Origin: SIG78 sp036677805
GTDB lineage: Bacteria; Verrucomicrobiota; Lentisphaeria; Victivallales; Victivallaceae
NCBI GenBank assembly: GCA_036677805.1
Contig: JAVBVS010000016.1
Location: 310,001 to 374,000 of the forward strand
Direction: 5' to 3'
Length of the DNA: 64,000 nucleotides
How positions within the stretch are numbered: position 1 is the stretch's first letter; the number at the start of each line of letters is the position of its first letter. Under the pieces are notes generated by a model that was given only the letters and a program-made list of their open reading frames with translations, did no database searches and was not told where the DNA came from. Below are positions 43,815 through 53,716 of this stretch, piece by piece. Position numbers and translations under genes: made by a program.

Positions 43815-44774
43815 ATGGATTTTTACAATCAATTCCGGGTCAAGCCGGGCCGACGGGTCCAGCTCGGGAAAATTTCTCCGGACGAGCATTGCGGCTGGGA
43901 GGACAAGGACAAAATCGAGGCCAGAATCACCGAAAACGGCCGCAAACTGCTGGAACTGCAATACAAACTCTATGCGGAAAATCGGCAGTCGCTGCTGATC
44001 GTGCTCCAGGCGCTGGACGCCGGCGGCAAGGACGGCGTGATCAATCACGTGCTGTTCCATATGAATCCGCAGGGCTGCCGTTCGCAATCGTTCAAGGTGC
44101 CGACCGCGCTGGAAGCGGCGCATGACTTTCTGTGGCGCGAGCACTGCGTCGCGCCCCGCGCCGGCGAAATCGTGATCTTCAACCGTTCCCACTACGAAGC
44201 GGTGCTGGTCGAACGGGTTCACGGCGCGATGACGGGCAAGGAGCTCAAGCAGCGTTTCGATTTCATCAACGGCTTTGAAAAGATTCTTCATGACAACCGC
44301 ACCACGATCATCAAATTTTATCTCCACATCAGCAAGGATGAACAGCTGAAACGCTTCGGCGAGCGTCTCAACGATCCGGCCAAGCACTGGAAAATCAGCG
44401 AAAACGATTATACCGAGCGCGAATACTGGGACGATTACATCGCGGCGTTTAATGACGCCATCGCCCATTGTTCGACCGACCATGCGCCCTGGTTCGTCAT
44501 CCCGTCCAACGACAAGAACTTCCGCAATCTGGCCGTTTCCGATATTCTGGTGAAAACCCTGGAGGCGATGGACCCGAAGATTCCGCCGGCCACCATCGAC
44601 ATCGAAAAAATCCGTCAGCTCTACCACCAGGACCGTCTTCCCGGCAAGGGCAAAACCGCGAAGTCCGGACCGGAAACTGCGCCCGCGGATTCCCCGGATC
44701 AAGACAATGACTGTCCGGCCACGGAGGCCGCGAAAAAATCCAGGAAAGAAAAAAAGCGGAAAAAACGGAAATAA
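43815..44774 (+). CDS. Polyphosphate kinase 2 (PPK2) family protein
   Basis: A 319-residue nucleotide phosphotransferase that uses polyphosphate. The lid/P-loop motif ALDAGGKDGVINHVL (about 65-79) and the Walker B-like FNRSHYEAVLVERVHG are diagnostic for PPK2; YLHISKDEQLKRFGERL follows. The C-terminal tail is a lysine-rich extension of about 40 residues. Whether it makes ADP or ATP cannot be read from this. The start at 43815 has GGGGAGGAAGGGAA upstream. Its stop overlaps the following permease start by one base. Confidence 0.92.
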   Translation: MDFYNQFRVKPGRRVQLGKISPDEHCGWEDKDKIEARITENGRKLLELQYKLYAENRQSLLIVLQALDAGGKDGVINHVLFHMNPQGCRSQSFKVPTALEAAHDFLWREHCVAPRAGEIVIFNRSHYEAVLVERVHGAMTGKELKQRFDFINGFEKILHDNRTTIIKFYLHISKDEQLKRFGERLNDPAKHWKISENDYTEREYWDDYIAAFNDAIAHCSTDHAPWFVIPSNDKNFRNLAVSDILVKTLEAMDPKIPPATIDIEKIRQLYHQDRLPGKGKTAKSGPETAPADSPDQDNDCPATEAAKKSRKEKKRKKRK

Positions 44775-46036
44775 TGACCAGCATCATCCATGTCAGTCCG
44801 GATTATATCAGAATCGCCACGCTGATCATTTTTCTGACCACCTATTCCGGACTGGCGGTCGGGCACTGGTTTTTTCTGCAACTCGACCGGACCGGAATCG
44901 CGCTGCTCGGCGCCATCGCCATGCTCGCCTTCGGCTGCATCAATCTGACCCAGGCGGTCGCCGCGGTCAATATGGAGTCGGTCCTGCTGCTTTTCGCATT
45001 GATGGTGATCGCGGCGCAGCTCCATTTCGCCGGATTCTACCGCTGGATCACCCGGACTGTCCTGCATTCCCTGCTTGACCGTCCGGCGCATTTTCTGGCG
45101 GTGCTGATCGTGCTTGGAGGCGTGCTCTCGGCCTTTCTCAACAACGACGTAGTGGTGCTTGCGATCGCTCCGGTAATCACGACGGCGTTGCTGAACCGCA
45201 AACTCAATCCGGTGCCGTTCCTGATCGGACTCGCATTGGCCTCCAACATCGGCTGCGCGCTGACCACCATCGGCAACGCCCAGAACGTTCTGATCGGCGC
45301 CATCGGCCACCTCTCCTTCGGCTCGTACATGCTTTTCGCGGCGGCGCCGGTGGCGCTTTCGCTCCTGGTCTGCTATGGCGTGGTTTACCGATTGGGACGG
45401 CACTCCTTCCAACTGGCCGGCGACAGCGAAGCCGTCATTCCGGAAGATGACGCCCTGCCGTTCAACCGGTGGCGCACCATCAAGGGCACCGGCATCCTGA
45501 CCATCCTGATCGTGCTTTTCGTATTCACCGACTATCCGCATTATCTGGTTGCGATGGCCGGAGCCGGATTGCTGCTGTGCAGTCATATGCTGCCGAGCCG
45601 AAACGTGCTGCGCGAGGTCAACTGGCAATTGCTGGTGCTGTTCATCGGACTGTTCGTGGTGGTCGGCGCCTTCGTTGATTCCGGGCTGTCGAGCGTGATG
45701 GTCGATTTTCTGACCCGGCACGGCATCGACCTCAACCGTCCGATCGAGCTGGCGGCGATTTCAGGCGTGCTGAGCAACTGCATCAACAATTCGGCGACGG
45801 TGATGCTGCTGGTCAAGGTCTCCGACCTGACTCAGCCGTTGAACTGCTACGCGCTGGCCATGTCCAACGCCTTCGCCGGCAATCTGATCATCATCGGCAG
45901 TCTCGCCAACGTCATCGCCGTGCAGTGCGCCGAAAGTTATCGCATCCGCATTTCGTTCTGGGAATTCACCCGCTACGGCGCGCCGACGGCGCTGGCCTCC
46001 ATGCTGATTCTGATCGGCTGGCTCTGCTGTTTCTGA
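44774..46036 (+). CDS. ArsB/NhaD-type anion or ion permease
   Basis: A 420-residue membrane protein of the IT superfamily (ArsB/NhaD/CitMHS clade), with about 11-12 hydrophobic helices. Repeated half-helix signatures VLSAFLNNDVVVLAIAPVI in the first half and AISGVLSNCINNSATVML in the second half are the diagnostic re-entrant hairpins. It could carry arsenite, sodium/proton or a dicarboxylate; no choice is possible from the sequence. It is coupled to PPK2 (TAATG) and followed by a proton-type P-ATPase, so an ion-gradient role is attractive. Confidence 0.85.
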   Translation: MTSIIHVSPDYIRIATLIIFLTTYSGLAVGHWFFLQLDRTGIALLGAIAMLAFGCINLTQAVAAVNMESVLLLFALMVIAAQLHFAGFYRWITRTVLHSLLDRPAHFLAVLIVLGGVLSAFLNNDVVVLAIAPVITTALLNRKLNPVPFLIGLALASNIGCALTTIGNAQNVLIGAIGHLSFGSYMLFAAAPVALSLLVCYGVVYRLGRHSFQLAGDSEAVIPEDDALPFNRWRTIKGTGILTILIVLFVFTDYPHYLVAMAGAGLLLCSHMLPSRNVLREVNWQLLVLFIGLFVVVGAFVDSGLSSVMVDFLTRHGIDLNRPIELAAISGVLSNCINNSATVMLLVKVSDLTQPLNCYALAMSNAFAGNLIIIGSLANVIAVQCAESYRIRISFWEFTRYGAPTALASMLILIGWLCCF

Positions 46037-46114
46037 GCCAAGCGCCGTGAAACATGCGTCGCAAGTATGGTCGAACATCACTGAAAAAACCAATTCGATC
46101 AATGAGGTCCTGAC

Positions 46115-48703
46115 ATGCCAATTGCAAAAGAACCGCCGCCGCCGAGTTTCATGCTGGATTCGGAAACCGCCGCCCCAATGCCGCTGCCGGATGTTTATCG
46201 GAAAATCGGCGGCTCCGAACAGGGTCTGTCCGCCGCGGAGGCGGCGAAGCGGCTGGAGCAATGCGGGCCCAATGCGCTGGAGGAGCAGAAGACCAGCGCC
46301 TGGCGCCAGCTGTTCGAGTTGTTCTGGGGACCGATCCCGTGGATGATCGAAGCGGCGGCGATCCTTTCGCTGATCGCCGGAGACCTCGGCGATTTCGCCG
46401 TAATCATCGTCATGCTGCTCTTCAACGCCCTGATCGGATTTTGGGAGGAGCACAAGGCGGGCAACGCGCTGGAGGCGCTCAAAAAAGGTCTGGCGCTCAA
46501 GGCCCGGACGCTGCGCGACGGCCAATGGCGCGATCTCGACGCCGCGATGCTGGTGCCCGGCGATGTGATCGCGCTCAAACTCGGCGATGTGATTCCCGCC
46601 GACGTCAAACTGATTTCCGGCGAATACCTCAGCGCCGACCAGTCGGCGCTGACCGGCGAATCATTGCCGGTATCCAAGAGAATCGGCGATGCGGCCTATT
46701 CCGGCTCGGTTGTCAAGCAGGGCGAAATGAACGCCGTCGTCACCGCGACCGGCCGCTATTCCTTCTTCGGCCGGACCGCCCGGCTGGTGGCCGACGCCGG
46801 CAACGTTTCCCATTTTCAGCAGACGGTCATGCGCATCGGCAATTTTCTGATCGTGCTGGCGGCGGTGCTGTGCGTATTGATGAGCTTGATCGTGCTTTTC
46901 CGCGATTACGCGGCGACCGGCCGGCTAACCGTGCACAGCGTGCTTTCGCTGGTCAAATTCGTGCTGATTCTGGCGGTCGCCTCGATCCCGGTGGCGATGC
47001 CCGCGGTGCTCTCGATCACCATGGCGCTCGGTGCGCTGGCCATGTCCCGCTGCAAAGCGATCGTGGCCCGGCTGCAATCGCTGGAGGAAATCGCCGGGGT
47101 GGACATCCTCTGTTCGGACAAGACCGGAACCCTGACCAAGAACCAGCTCACGCTGGGCGAGCCCAGGCTGTTTCAGGCCAAAGATGCGGCCGAATGCATT
47201 CTGGCCGGGGCGCTGGCCAGCAAACGCGACAGCACCGACGTCATCGATCTGACCGTACTTCGGGCGCTGACCGATCCGGCGGCGCTCGACTGCTACCACC
47301 CGGTGAAGTACATCCCCTTCGATCCGGTCGGCAAGCGCACCGAAAGCACCGTGACCGCACCGGACGGCCGGACGCTGCGGTTCACCAAGGGTGCGCCGCA
47401 AGTGATCGTCGGGCTCTGCGCCCCTGACGACGGCTTGCGGCAGAATGCGGACGCCTGTGTCGCCGACTTCGCGGCCAGGGGCTACCGCACTCTGGGAGTC
47501 GCGCGCTCCGACGATGACGGAAAAAGCTGGATATTGCTCGGCTTGCTGCCGATGTTCGACCCGCCGCGCGACGACTCGGCCGAAACCATCGCCCAGGCCC
47601 GGGCGCACGGGCTGGAGGTGAAAATGGTGACCGGCGACGATATCGCCATCGCGGCGGAAATTTCCGGCCGTCTCGGCATGGGCACCCATATCGTGAAGGC
47701 GGCCGACCTCTTCGGCCAGTATGACGTCGAGCATCTGCCGGAGTCGGTGGCCGCCAGCATCGAAAAAGCCGACGGCTTCGGCCGGGTCTTCCCGGAACAC
47801 AAATACGGCATCGTTAAAGCCCTGCAAAGCCGCGGCCACATCGTGGCCATGACCGGCGACGGCGTCAATGACGCGCCCGCCCTGAAACAGGCCGACGCCG
47901 GCATCGCGGTTTCCGGCGCGACCGACGCCGCGCGGGCGGCGGCGGCGCTGATCCTCACCGGACCGGGCTTGAGCGTGATCATCCAGGCGATCGAAACCGC
48001 GCGGCAGATTTTCGAGCGCATGACCAGCTATGTGATCTACCGGGTGGCGATGAGCATCGACATCATGGTGTTCGTGGTGCTCTGCATGATTCTCTTCCCC
48101 GGCGTAACGCCGCTGACCGCGATCATGATCATCGTGCTGGCGCTGCTCGACGACATTCCGATCATGAGCATCGCCTACGACAATACGCTGATTTCGCCCA
48201 AACCGCTGCGCTGGCGCATGGGCCGGGTGCTCACCGTCTCCTCGGTGCTGGGAATGTTTTCATTGTTCCAGACATTTCTGCTCTTCTGCGTCGGACTGCA
48301 TCTGGAACGCACCGGGGCTGCCGTAGCGGGCTTCACCCTCACCCGCGACATGCTCCAGACCATGACCTTTCTCCAACTGGTCGCAGGCGGCCATCTGCTG
48401 CTTTTCGTGACGCGCAATCCGGGTTCGTTCTTCCGGCCGCCCTACCCCGGCAAAATACTGTTTTCGGCAATTGTCGGCACCCAGATTCTGGCGGCGCTGC
48501 TGGCCGGATTCGGCCTGCTGATGCCGCGGCTGCCGTGGACGCTTCAGGGCTTCGTCTGGCTTTACAACCTCATCGGCATGTGCGCGGCCGATCTGGTGAA
48601 ATGCGCCAGTTACCGGCTGATGGACCGGGAAGCCTCGTTCCAGAAGAAATTTCTGTCGCGGGTGAACCGCAGCATGCAGCATCATAATATGCGGCATCGC
48701 TGA
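46115..48703 (+). CDS. Plasma-membrane-type proton P-ATPase (P3A)
   Basis: An 862-residue P-type ATPase of the P3A group. The phosphorylation motif CSDKTGTLTKNQLTL is near residue 335, TGES in the actuator domain (LTGESLPVSKR) near 188, KGAPQ in the nucleotide domain, and MTGDGVNDAPALKQADAGIAV in the P domain. It begins with a region homologous to yeast Pma1/plant AHA start (GLSAAEAAKRLEQCGPNALEE). Such ATPases export protons at the cost of ATP and are seen in acid-tolerant and anaerobic prokaryotes. GAGGTC lies 7 bases before the ATG. Confidence 0.93.
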   Translation: MPIAKEPPPPSFMLDSETAAPMPLPDVYRKIGGSEQGLSAAEAAKRLEQCGPNALEEQKTSAWRQLFELFWGPIPWMIEAAAILSLIAGDLGDFAVIIVMLLFNALIGFWEEHKAGNALEALKKGLALKARTLRDGQWRDLDAAMLVPGDVIALKLGDVIPADVKLISGEYLSADQSALTGESLPVSKRIGDAAYSGSVVKQGEMNAVVTATGRYSFFGRTARLVADAGNVSHFQQTVMRIGNFLIVLAAVLCVLMSLIVLFRDYAATGRLTVHSVLSLVKFVLILAVASIPVAMPAVLSITMALGALAMSRCKAIVARLQSLEEIAGVDILCSDKTGTLTKNQLTLGEPRLFQAKDAAECILAGALASKRDSTDVIDLTVLRALTDPAALDCYHPVKYIPFDPVGKRTESTVTAPDGRTLRFTKGAPQVIVGLCAPDDGLRQNADACVADFAARGYRTLGVARSDDDGKSWILLGLLPMFDPPRDDSAETIAQARAHGLEVKMVTGDDIAIAAEISGRLGMGTHIVKAADLFGQYDVEHLPESVAASIEKADGFGRVFPEHKYGIVKALQSRGHIVAMTGDGVNDAPALKQADAGIAVSGATDAARAAAALILTGPGLSVIIQAIETARQIFERMTSYVIYRVAMSIDIMVFVVLCMILFPGVTPLTAIMIIVLALLDDIPIMSIAYDNTLISPKPLRWRMGRVLTVSSVLGMFSLFQTFLLFCVGLHLERTGAAVAGFTLTRDMLQTMTFLQLVAGGHLLLFVTRNPGSFFRPPYPGKILFSAIVGTQILAALLAGFGLLMPRLPWTLQGFVWLYNLIGMCAADLVKCASYRLMDREASFQKKFLSRVNRSMQHHNMRHR

Positions 48704-48804
48704 ATTTGTTCCGCCTTCCAACCCGGACGGCGAACAAACTCCGCGAATCCGCAGTCTTTGGCAATGGAGCAAGGCGGTCCGCCGCCATGGAAAGGAGCAT
48801 CGAG

Positions 48805-49305
48805 ATGGCTTACGATAAACTGCTGCTGACGCGCATGGCCGAACTGACGCCGGTTCACCGGCAGTTCGGGGATCACGACGAATTCGACAATTTCGCGGTG
48901 GTGGGCAAAACCGACGATCATCACTGCAGCGTCGCCTTCTACCGCCTGCCGCCGGGCAAGGCCAATTTCCCCTATCATTATCATGAATGCAACGAGGAAG
49001 TTTTCTACATCATCAGCGGCCGCGGCATGGTATTGACCGAGGCGGGCGAACAACCCATTGCCGCGGGGGACGTGATTTTCTGCCCGGCGAAGCCCGGCGG
49101 CGCCCACAAGATCGCCAACACCTCGGCCGACGAGCCGCTGGTCTACATTGAGTTCGACACCATCAACGATCCGGACATCGCTCACTATCCCAAGACCGGC
49201 GCTTTCGGCATTATCCGGCGCGAATCCGCCCGCAGCGAATTCTTCCCGCGCGAGCCGACCCTGAACTACGCCCGCGATGTCGAAACCCCGGAAAAAGACT
49301 GGTAA
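48805..49305 (+). CDS. Cupin-domain protein
   Basis: A 166-residue single cupin. The HxH-type metal motif is FPYHYHECNEEVFYIISGRG (about 51-70) with a second motif GDVIFCPAKPGGAHKI. Family role not assignable. Start at 48805 is supported by AAAGGAG 7 bases upstream; the frame is open further but without similarity. It is the last gene before the accessory island begins on the other strand. Confidence 0.85.
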   Translation: MAYDKLLLTRMAELTPVHRQFGDHDEFDNFAVVGKTDDHHCSVAFYRLPPGKANFPYHYHECNEEVFYIISGRGMVLTEAGEQPIAAGDVIFCPAKPGGAHKIANTSADEPLVYIEFDTINDPDIAHYPKTGAFGIIRRESARSEFFPREPTLNYARDVETPEKDW

Positions 49306-49332
49306 AGATTATTTCTGATTCGGTCAGGATAC

Positions 49333-51162
49333 TCAGCGATCAAGAAGCGCCCTGACTTTCTCGGGATCCAACTTTAAATTATTGCCGAAAACCCCGATGG
49401 GCAATTCGGTCATTTTCTTATCCCGGAATATATTCCACATCTCCTTCAGGCCCTCGGCCGTCACCAGCGAAAGTTCCAACTCCCAATCCTTGATGGAGGC
49501 ATCAACGAAATTCTGACTGTAATCGGAAGCCACCAGAATGGTCCTGACCACCTGATAATTTTTATCCCGGCAAAGTTTCTGATAGCTTTTCAATTGACGC
49601 GAAAGCGAAGAATACTTATCATACTCCACCTCACGGCTGGTTTTGCACTCCACAATAATGATCCGATTCTGCCCGAGGGAAATTACAATATCGATCTTAT
49701 CCTTGTTGGTATTGATCTCGCTTTTAAGTTTGTCGTCGACCTGAAAGCCCAGACCAGTCAATATTTCTTTGGTCAAAAACTCGAATTTGACGCCAAGTTC
49801 GCTCTCCTTGATGGCAATACGATTGCTTTTGAGCGCATTAATATCCCGGGCCGCAATCAAATCGTAGTTCTCCAGCATACGGCTTTGAACGTCACCGTAT
49901 TTGCCGAGAATATTCTTGATCATGTTGCCGCGGGAACTGATCTGCTTTTCCTCGCAGAATTTCCGCAGTTCGGCTTCCGACATCAAGTAGGTCAGATCAT
50001 ACGGCTTGATATTGTAATCAAGCAGCACTGCAAGCTCCATAACCCGCTCGGGACAAAGTTCGAACTCAAAACGCACCCGTTCGTTCATTGCCGGGATTAC
50101 CGCCATGATGTCATCGATCAGATTGTCATAGGCATCGATGGACATGTCAATATTGTCCTGCGCGTCAAGGCGGTGAAAATACTCCAGCATCAAATCCAGC
50201 CGCTCTTCCGGCGATGCTCCGATTTTGCCCAATTCCATATTCAGATTCTGAATGATTTTCAACAGAAAATCCCGAATTTCCGTTTTTGATGTATCTGGCA
50301 AATGAATATCAGCAAGAAGCGCGCTTTTAACATCAATCCCCGCCGCCAAAATCGCCTTGATCTTTTCCTCATTGCTCCCCGCTGCTTCAGGACTCAACTT
50401 GATATTGTATTTTTTCAGCAGCCGATTCAGCTGAGAGGTCTGCAACTGTTTGAGAATACGGCGGAAATATTTGTTGGGAAGATCAATTTTCAGAATCTTC
50501 CGGAGCAGAAAAATAATCTCGTCCGGAATATAAATCTTAAGATTCTTCCGGCTGTAGAATCCAATTCCCGAATCCTTGATCAAAGCAATGATTTCATCAA
50601 TGCCCAGCAGTTCAATCGGAATTTCCGCCGCGTAAAGTGTCAGGATTTCGGCATGGGAGAATTCGAATTCGCGGCCCAAAACATTCAAAATTGATTTTTC
50701 GTCACGAGTAACCGCACAATCGTGATTGTTTTTTTCGTCATTGGCATAAGCTTCGCGGACGCACGCCCGAAAGATTTTGTAATCCCTGCTGCGCGGATCG
50801 TCCGAAGTAGATTCGCCGAGTTCCCTGACATTTGCCGACAGCTTGGCGTGTTCTTTTTTATAAAGCTGTTCCAGCCAGCTTCGCTCCAGAATGGAATTTC
50901 CGTCCCGAACCAGAATATTGACCAGCAGAAGCAATTGCGGATCAAAATCAATGCGATTGCTCAGGTCATCCAGATAAAGCGATGATACACGGTCGAACAG
51001 TTCCTTGATCTGGCAGGCATCGCTCATACATTTGCTGCCGCCGTCTGGTATTATCGACTTTCCATTGGGTTCCTTGATCATCTCCGAAAAGGAATCCAGC
51101 ATTTTAAAGAAGGAACTTTTTTCGATCTGATTGACAAGATCAAGCACTTTCACCAGTTTCAT
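49333..51162 (-). CDS. PD-(D/E)XK nuclease-domain protein, putative defence or repair factor
   Basis: A 609-residue protein unlike its neighbours, markedly more AT-rich and lysine-rich. The C-terminal part (about 455-570) has a PD-(D/E)XK pattern: FEFLTKEILTGLGFQV, then NKDKIDIVISLG (D) and IIIVECKTSREVEYDKYS (E-x-K), followed by a QLKSYQKLC helix. This is the core of restriction-like and Mrr-like nucleases. The long N-terminal region (1-450) is helical with no recognised domain. It stands alone between the cupin and the broken AlkA gene. A defence role is inferred from domain and context, not shown. Confidence 0.6.
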   Translation of the reverse strand: MKLVKVLDLVNQIEKSSFFKMLDSFSEMIKEPNGKSIIPDGGSKCMSDACQIKELFDRVSSLYLDDLSNRIDFDPQLLLLVNILVRDGNSILERSWLEQLYKKEHAKLSANVRELGESTSDDPRSRDYKIFRACVREAYANDEKNNHDCAVTRDEKSILNVLGREFEFSHAEILTLYAAEIPIELLGIDEIIALIKDSGIGFYSRKNLKIYIPDEIIFLLRKILKIDLPNKYFRRILKQLQTSQLNRLLKKYNIKLSPEAAGSNEEKIKAILAAGIDVKSALLADIHLPDTSKTEIRDFLLKIIQNLNMELGKIGASPEERLDLMLEYFHRLDAQDNIDMSIDAYDNLIDDIMAVIPAMNERVRFEFELCPERVMELAVLLDYNIKPYDLTYLMSEAELRKFCEEKQISSRGNMIKNILGKYGDVQSRMLENYDLIAARDINALKSNRIAIKESELGVKFEFLTKEILTGLGFQVDDKLKSEINTNKDKIDIVISLGQNRIIIVECKTSREVEYDKYSSLSRQLKSYQKLCRDKNYQVVRTILVASDYSQNFVDASIKDWELELSLVTAEGLKEMWNIFRDKKMTELPIGVFGNNLKLDPEKVRALLDR

Positions 51163-51436
51163 GGCCGCCCCCGCATTTTTTTATTGCCCGTCCGGTTCAT
51201 ACAGAATTAAATTAATTCGAGCATAGCATTTTTCAAGCAAAATTTTTCAGATTCAGGAGATTTAAAACATCCTTTGATTCGCATCTTCCGACACATTTTC
51301 CGAAATCTATGCCAGGCGCCGGAAATTTCGACCTTTTTCCACAAAACAGATATTGCATTTGACGGGACGGAAGGTATGTTATTGATTGGCTCCGGGACCG
51401 GGGAAACGGACGGATGCGCAAACCGGAAATGAAGCG

Positions 51437-52213
51437 ATGAAATTCACCATTACCGAAGAGGATAAGGCGGCGCTGTGCCGCCAGGCGCCGGAATTCGCCC
51501 CCGTGATCGTCCGGACCGAACTGGAGGATTTCGAGTGCCACAACGACCTCTTTCCGGCATTGTTCGAAGCCATCGTGTCGCAGCAGCTCTCCGGCAAAGC
51601 CGCCGCCGCGATCTACGGCAAGCTCGAAACGCTTCTGGGCGCCATCACCGCCGAGCGGCTTCAGGCGGCTTCGATGGAAGCGTTGCGCGGCTGCGGGCTT
51701 TCGGCGCGCAAAGCCGAATATCTTCACGGCATTGCGGCCGCGGTGCTGAGCGGCGCCATCGATTTCGACCGCCTCGCCCAAAGCGACGACGCCACCGTAA
51801 TCGCGGAACTGGTCAAGCTCAAGGGCGTCGGCGTCTGGACCGCGGAAATGCTGCTGATTTTCACCCTCGGGCGCAAGGATGTGCTGAGTTACCGCGACCT
51901 CGGCATCCGCCGCGGCCTCATGCTGCTCAACCGGCGCGAAACCCTAGAAGACAGCGATTTCGAGTTTTACCGCCGCCGCTATTCCCGGGCAGTTCTCCTT
52001 GAAGGTTATGCCCAGCTGCAACACTTTCGCATGATAAATCTTGCGTTCTCGGCGAATCATCAGTTTCACAATTTCATCCGCCACATATTTTCCCATGCCG
52101 TCATTGATCCGGCGCCCGGCCAGGATGACTTCGGGCAGATAGCCGAGCGCCTGGGCTTTGTGCGTCCCCAAAAAGCAAACAGGAAAAATGGTCTAAATAT
52201 TATACATATTTGA
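51437..52213 (+). pseudogene. DNA-3-methyladenine glycosylase II-like, C-terminus replaced
   Basis: The first about 183 codons (51437-51985) encode a HhH-GPD base-excision glycosylase: the hairpin LKGVGVWTAEMLL and the catalytic aspartate in LSYRDLGIRR are both present. At base 51985 the usual C-terminal SPYGS-like helix is missing and the frame runs into unrelated sequence, the antisense of a nucleotide-sugar dehydrogenase scrap, to a stop at 52213. All catalytic elements are retained, so some activity is conceivable, but about 20 native residues are lost and about 75 foreign ones are added. I class it as a disrupted gene. Confidence 0.65.
51986..52165 (-). pseudogene. Fragment of a UDP/GDP-sugar dehydrogenase
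   Basis: Sixty codons on the minus strand encode a C-terminal dehydrogenase segment: HKAQALGYLPEVILAGRR, then INDGMGKYVADEIVKLMI and AKVLQLGITFKENCP. These match the third domain of WbpA/TviB-type nucleotide-sugar dehydrogenases used for capsule and O-antigen sugars. The left edge is the AlkA junction at 51985/51986; the right edge fades near 52165, where the AT-rich segment starts. No other part of this gene is in the window. Confidence 0.7.
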
Positions 52214-52384
52214 CTGCTGGTGAGGTAATAATTGGTAAGAAAATCTTATAAAGCATCAAGAGCGTTTATAGAGGGGTACACTTATTCTAAACCTTCACGC
52301 AATATTATTATACTCCATTAGAGCAATATTACAAACAAGCATCAAGAATATGTTATTTGTTATGGCCACTATCCTTACACCATG

Positions 52385-53497
52385 TTATGCTGCTGTTTTT
52401 ACTCGACGGTATGAAAGAAGAAGTCCACCGAGCCTGGAAAATTCCATAATTTCTCCATCCGGGTCCTGAGGATACGGTTTTATCATAGCCCCTTCTAAAC
52501 CATAATGTGGTCGTTCATGATTATAGTACTCAAGGTATTCTTGAACAATATAGCATAATTGTTCCTTACTTGTCAGTATTAATTTATTGAGACATTCAGA
52601 CTTGAAAGATCCAATAAACGATTCAATATATGCATTCATATTGGGTTGTCGTGGAGTCGTTGTTTTACAAGTAATCCCTATCGATTTCATAATCATTGAA
52701 AATTTATGTGTAAATAAAGGATCCCGATCATGGATAATATATTTCTTCCCGAGTAAAAAACCGTCCCACATATCACACATATTTCGTGCAACCTGCTTCA
52801 TCCAGTTTCCATTCGGGTTATGACAAATACCGCCTAGTTTTACTTCACGGGTCATGATATCCTCAAAGAATAAAATATGGTGTCGCTCCAAGCCATTTTC
52901 TGTTAGAATTTCTGCGGTAGCAAAGTCAGTTGCAGCAATTACATCTTGATGGGTTGAAATAAATTTATCCCAATTCCCTCTCTTCTGGCGTTCAGGATCA
53001 GGAATAATACCATAATCGTCTAAGACTTTTTTTACTGTTGTGGCGGAGACGCTATACCCTAAATACTTCATGTAATCTACAATGCGTTTATATCCCCATT
53101 CCGTATTTTTTGCAAGGCGGAGAATTACCTGTATGAGTTCTCCCGAAATAGCCTTTCGGCCTCTTCTTCTTTGTCCATTATTGTTTGTACTGTATTTATT
53201 CCCAATAAGTTTACGATACCAGTCTCGAATTGTTGAAGGTGAAAACGTAGTTTCAATAGTTGAAAGAATATACTCATTTAATTTTTCCCCATGCCGGGCT
53301 AGGCGGCGCTTCTGAGAATCTGATAATTTTGGCTGAGATGTTTTAGTACTTGATACTAAAATTTCTTCATATATTTTTAACTTTTCCATAGCATAATCTA
53401 ATGATGCTTGCATGTTCTGTATGAGTTCATGTAAATTATCATCGGCAATATTTCTCATAAACGAATTCAGCCTGTTTAGGACATCGGAGTGAGACAT
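52385..53497 (-). CDS. DDE integrase-core transposase
   Basis: A 370-residue transposase with a helix-turn-helix N-terminus (about 80-165) and an rve-type catalytic core. The DDE triad is in AATDFATAEI, IIHDRDPLF and NAYIESFIGSFKSECL, followed by YYNHERPHYGLEG. This architecture is the integrase-core group common in Planctomycetota and relatives, sometimes filed with IS3 or IS481. Ends of the element are not identified. The gene is intact and AT-rich, so it likely arrived recently. Confidence 0.88.
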   Translation of the reverse strand: MSHSDVLNRLNSFMRNIADDNLHELIQNMQASLDYAMEKLKIYEEILVSSTKTSQPKLSDSQKRRLARHGEKLNEYILSTIETTFSPSTIRDWYRKLIGNKYSTNNNGQRRRGRKAISGELIQVILRLAKNTEWGYKRIVDYMKYLGYSVSATTVKKVLDDYGIIPDPERQKRGNWDKFISTHQDVIAATDFATAEILTENGLERHHILFFEDIMTREVKLGGICHNPNGNWMKQVARNMCDMWDGFLLGKKYIIHDRDPLFTHKFSMIMKSIGITCKTTTPRQPNMNAYIESFIGSFKSECLNKLILTSKEQLCYIVQEYLEYYNHERPHYGLEGAMIKPYPQDPDGEIMEFSRLGGLLLSYRRVKTAA

Positions 53498-53716
53498 TTT
53501 AATCCTTTCAATTTAATAAATGATTTCCTTGATTTCTAACTCCAGTAATTAAAAAGCAAGGGAACGCTACATAAAAATATATTGCGTGAGCTATTTCAGC
53601 AAGTATTGAATATGATTCTAACGCAAATTTCAAAAAGATATTACAGCGTATCGCTGAATTTATCTCGGAATTGTTGAAGCAATCGCAGTCTCTAATATCA
53701 CGGTACAAATGCCAGG

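Noticed and set aside
52214..53716. Terminal inverted repeats of an insertion sequence around the transposase
   Set aside because: I compared both flanks by eye and found no convincing inverted repeats or target duplication.
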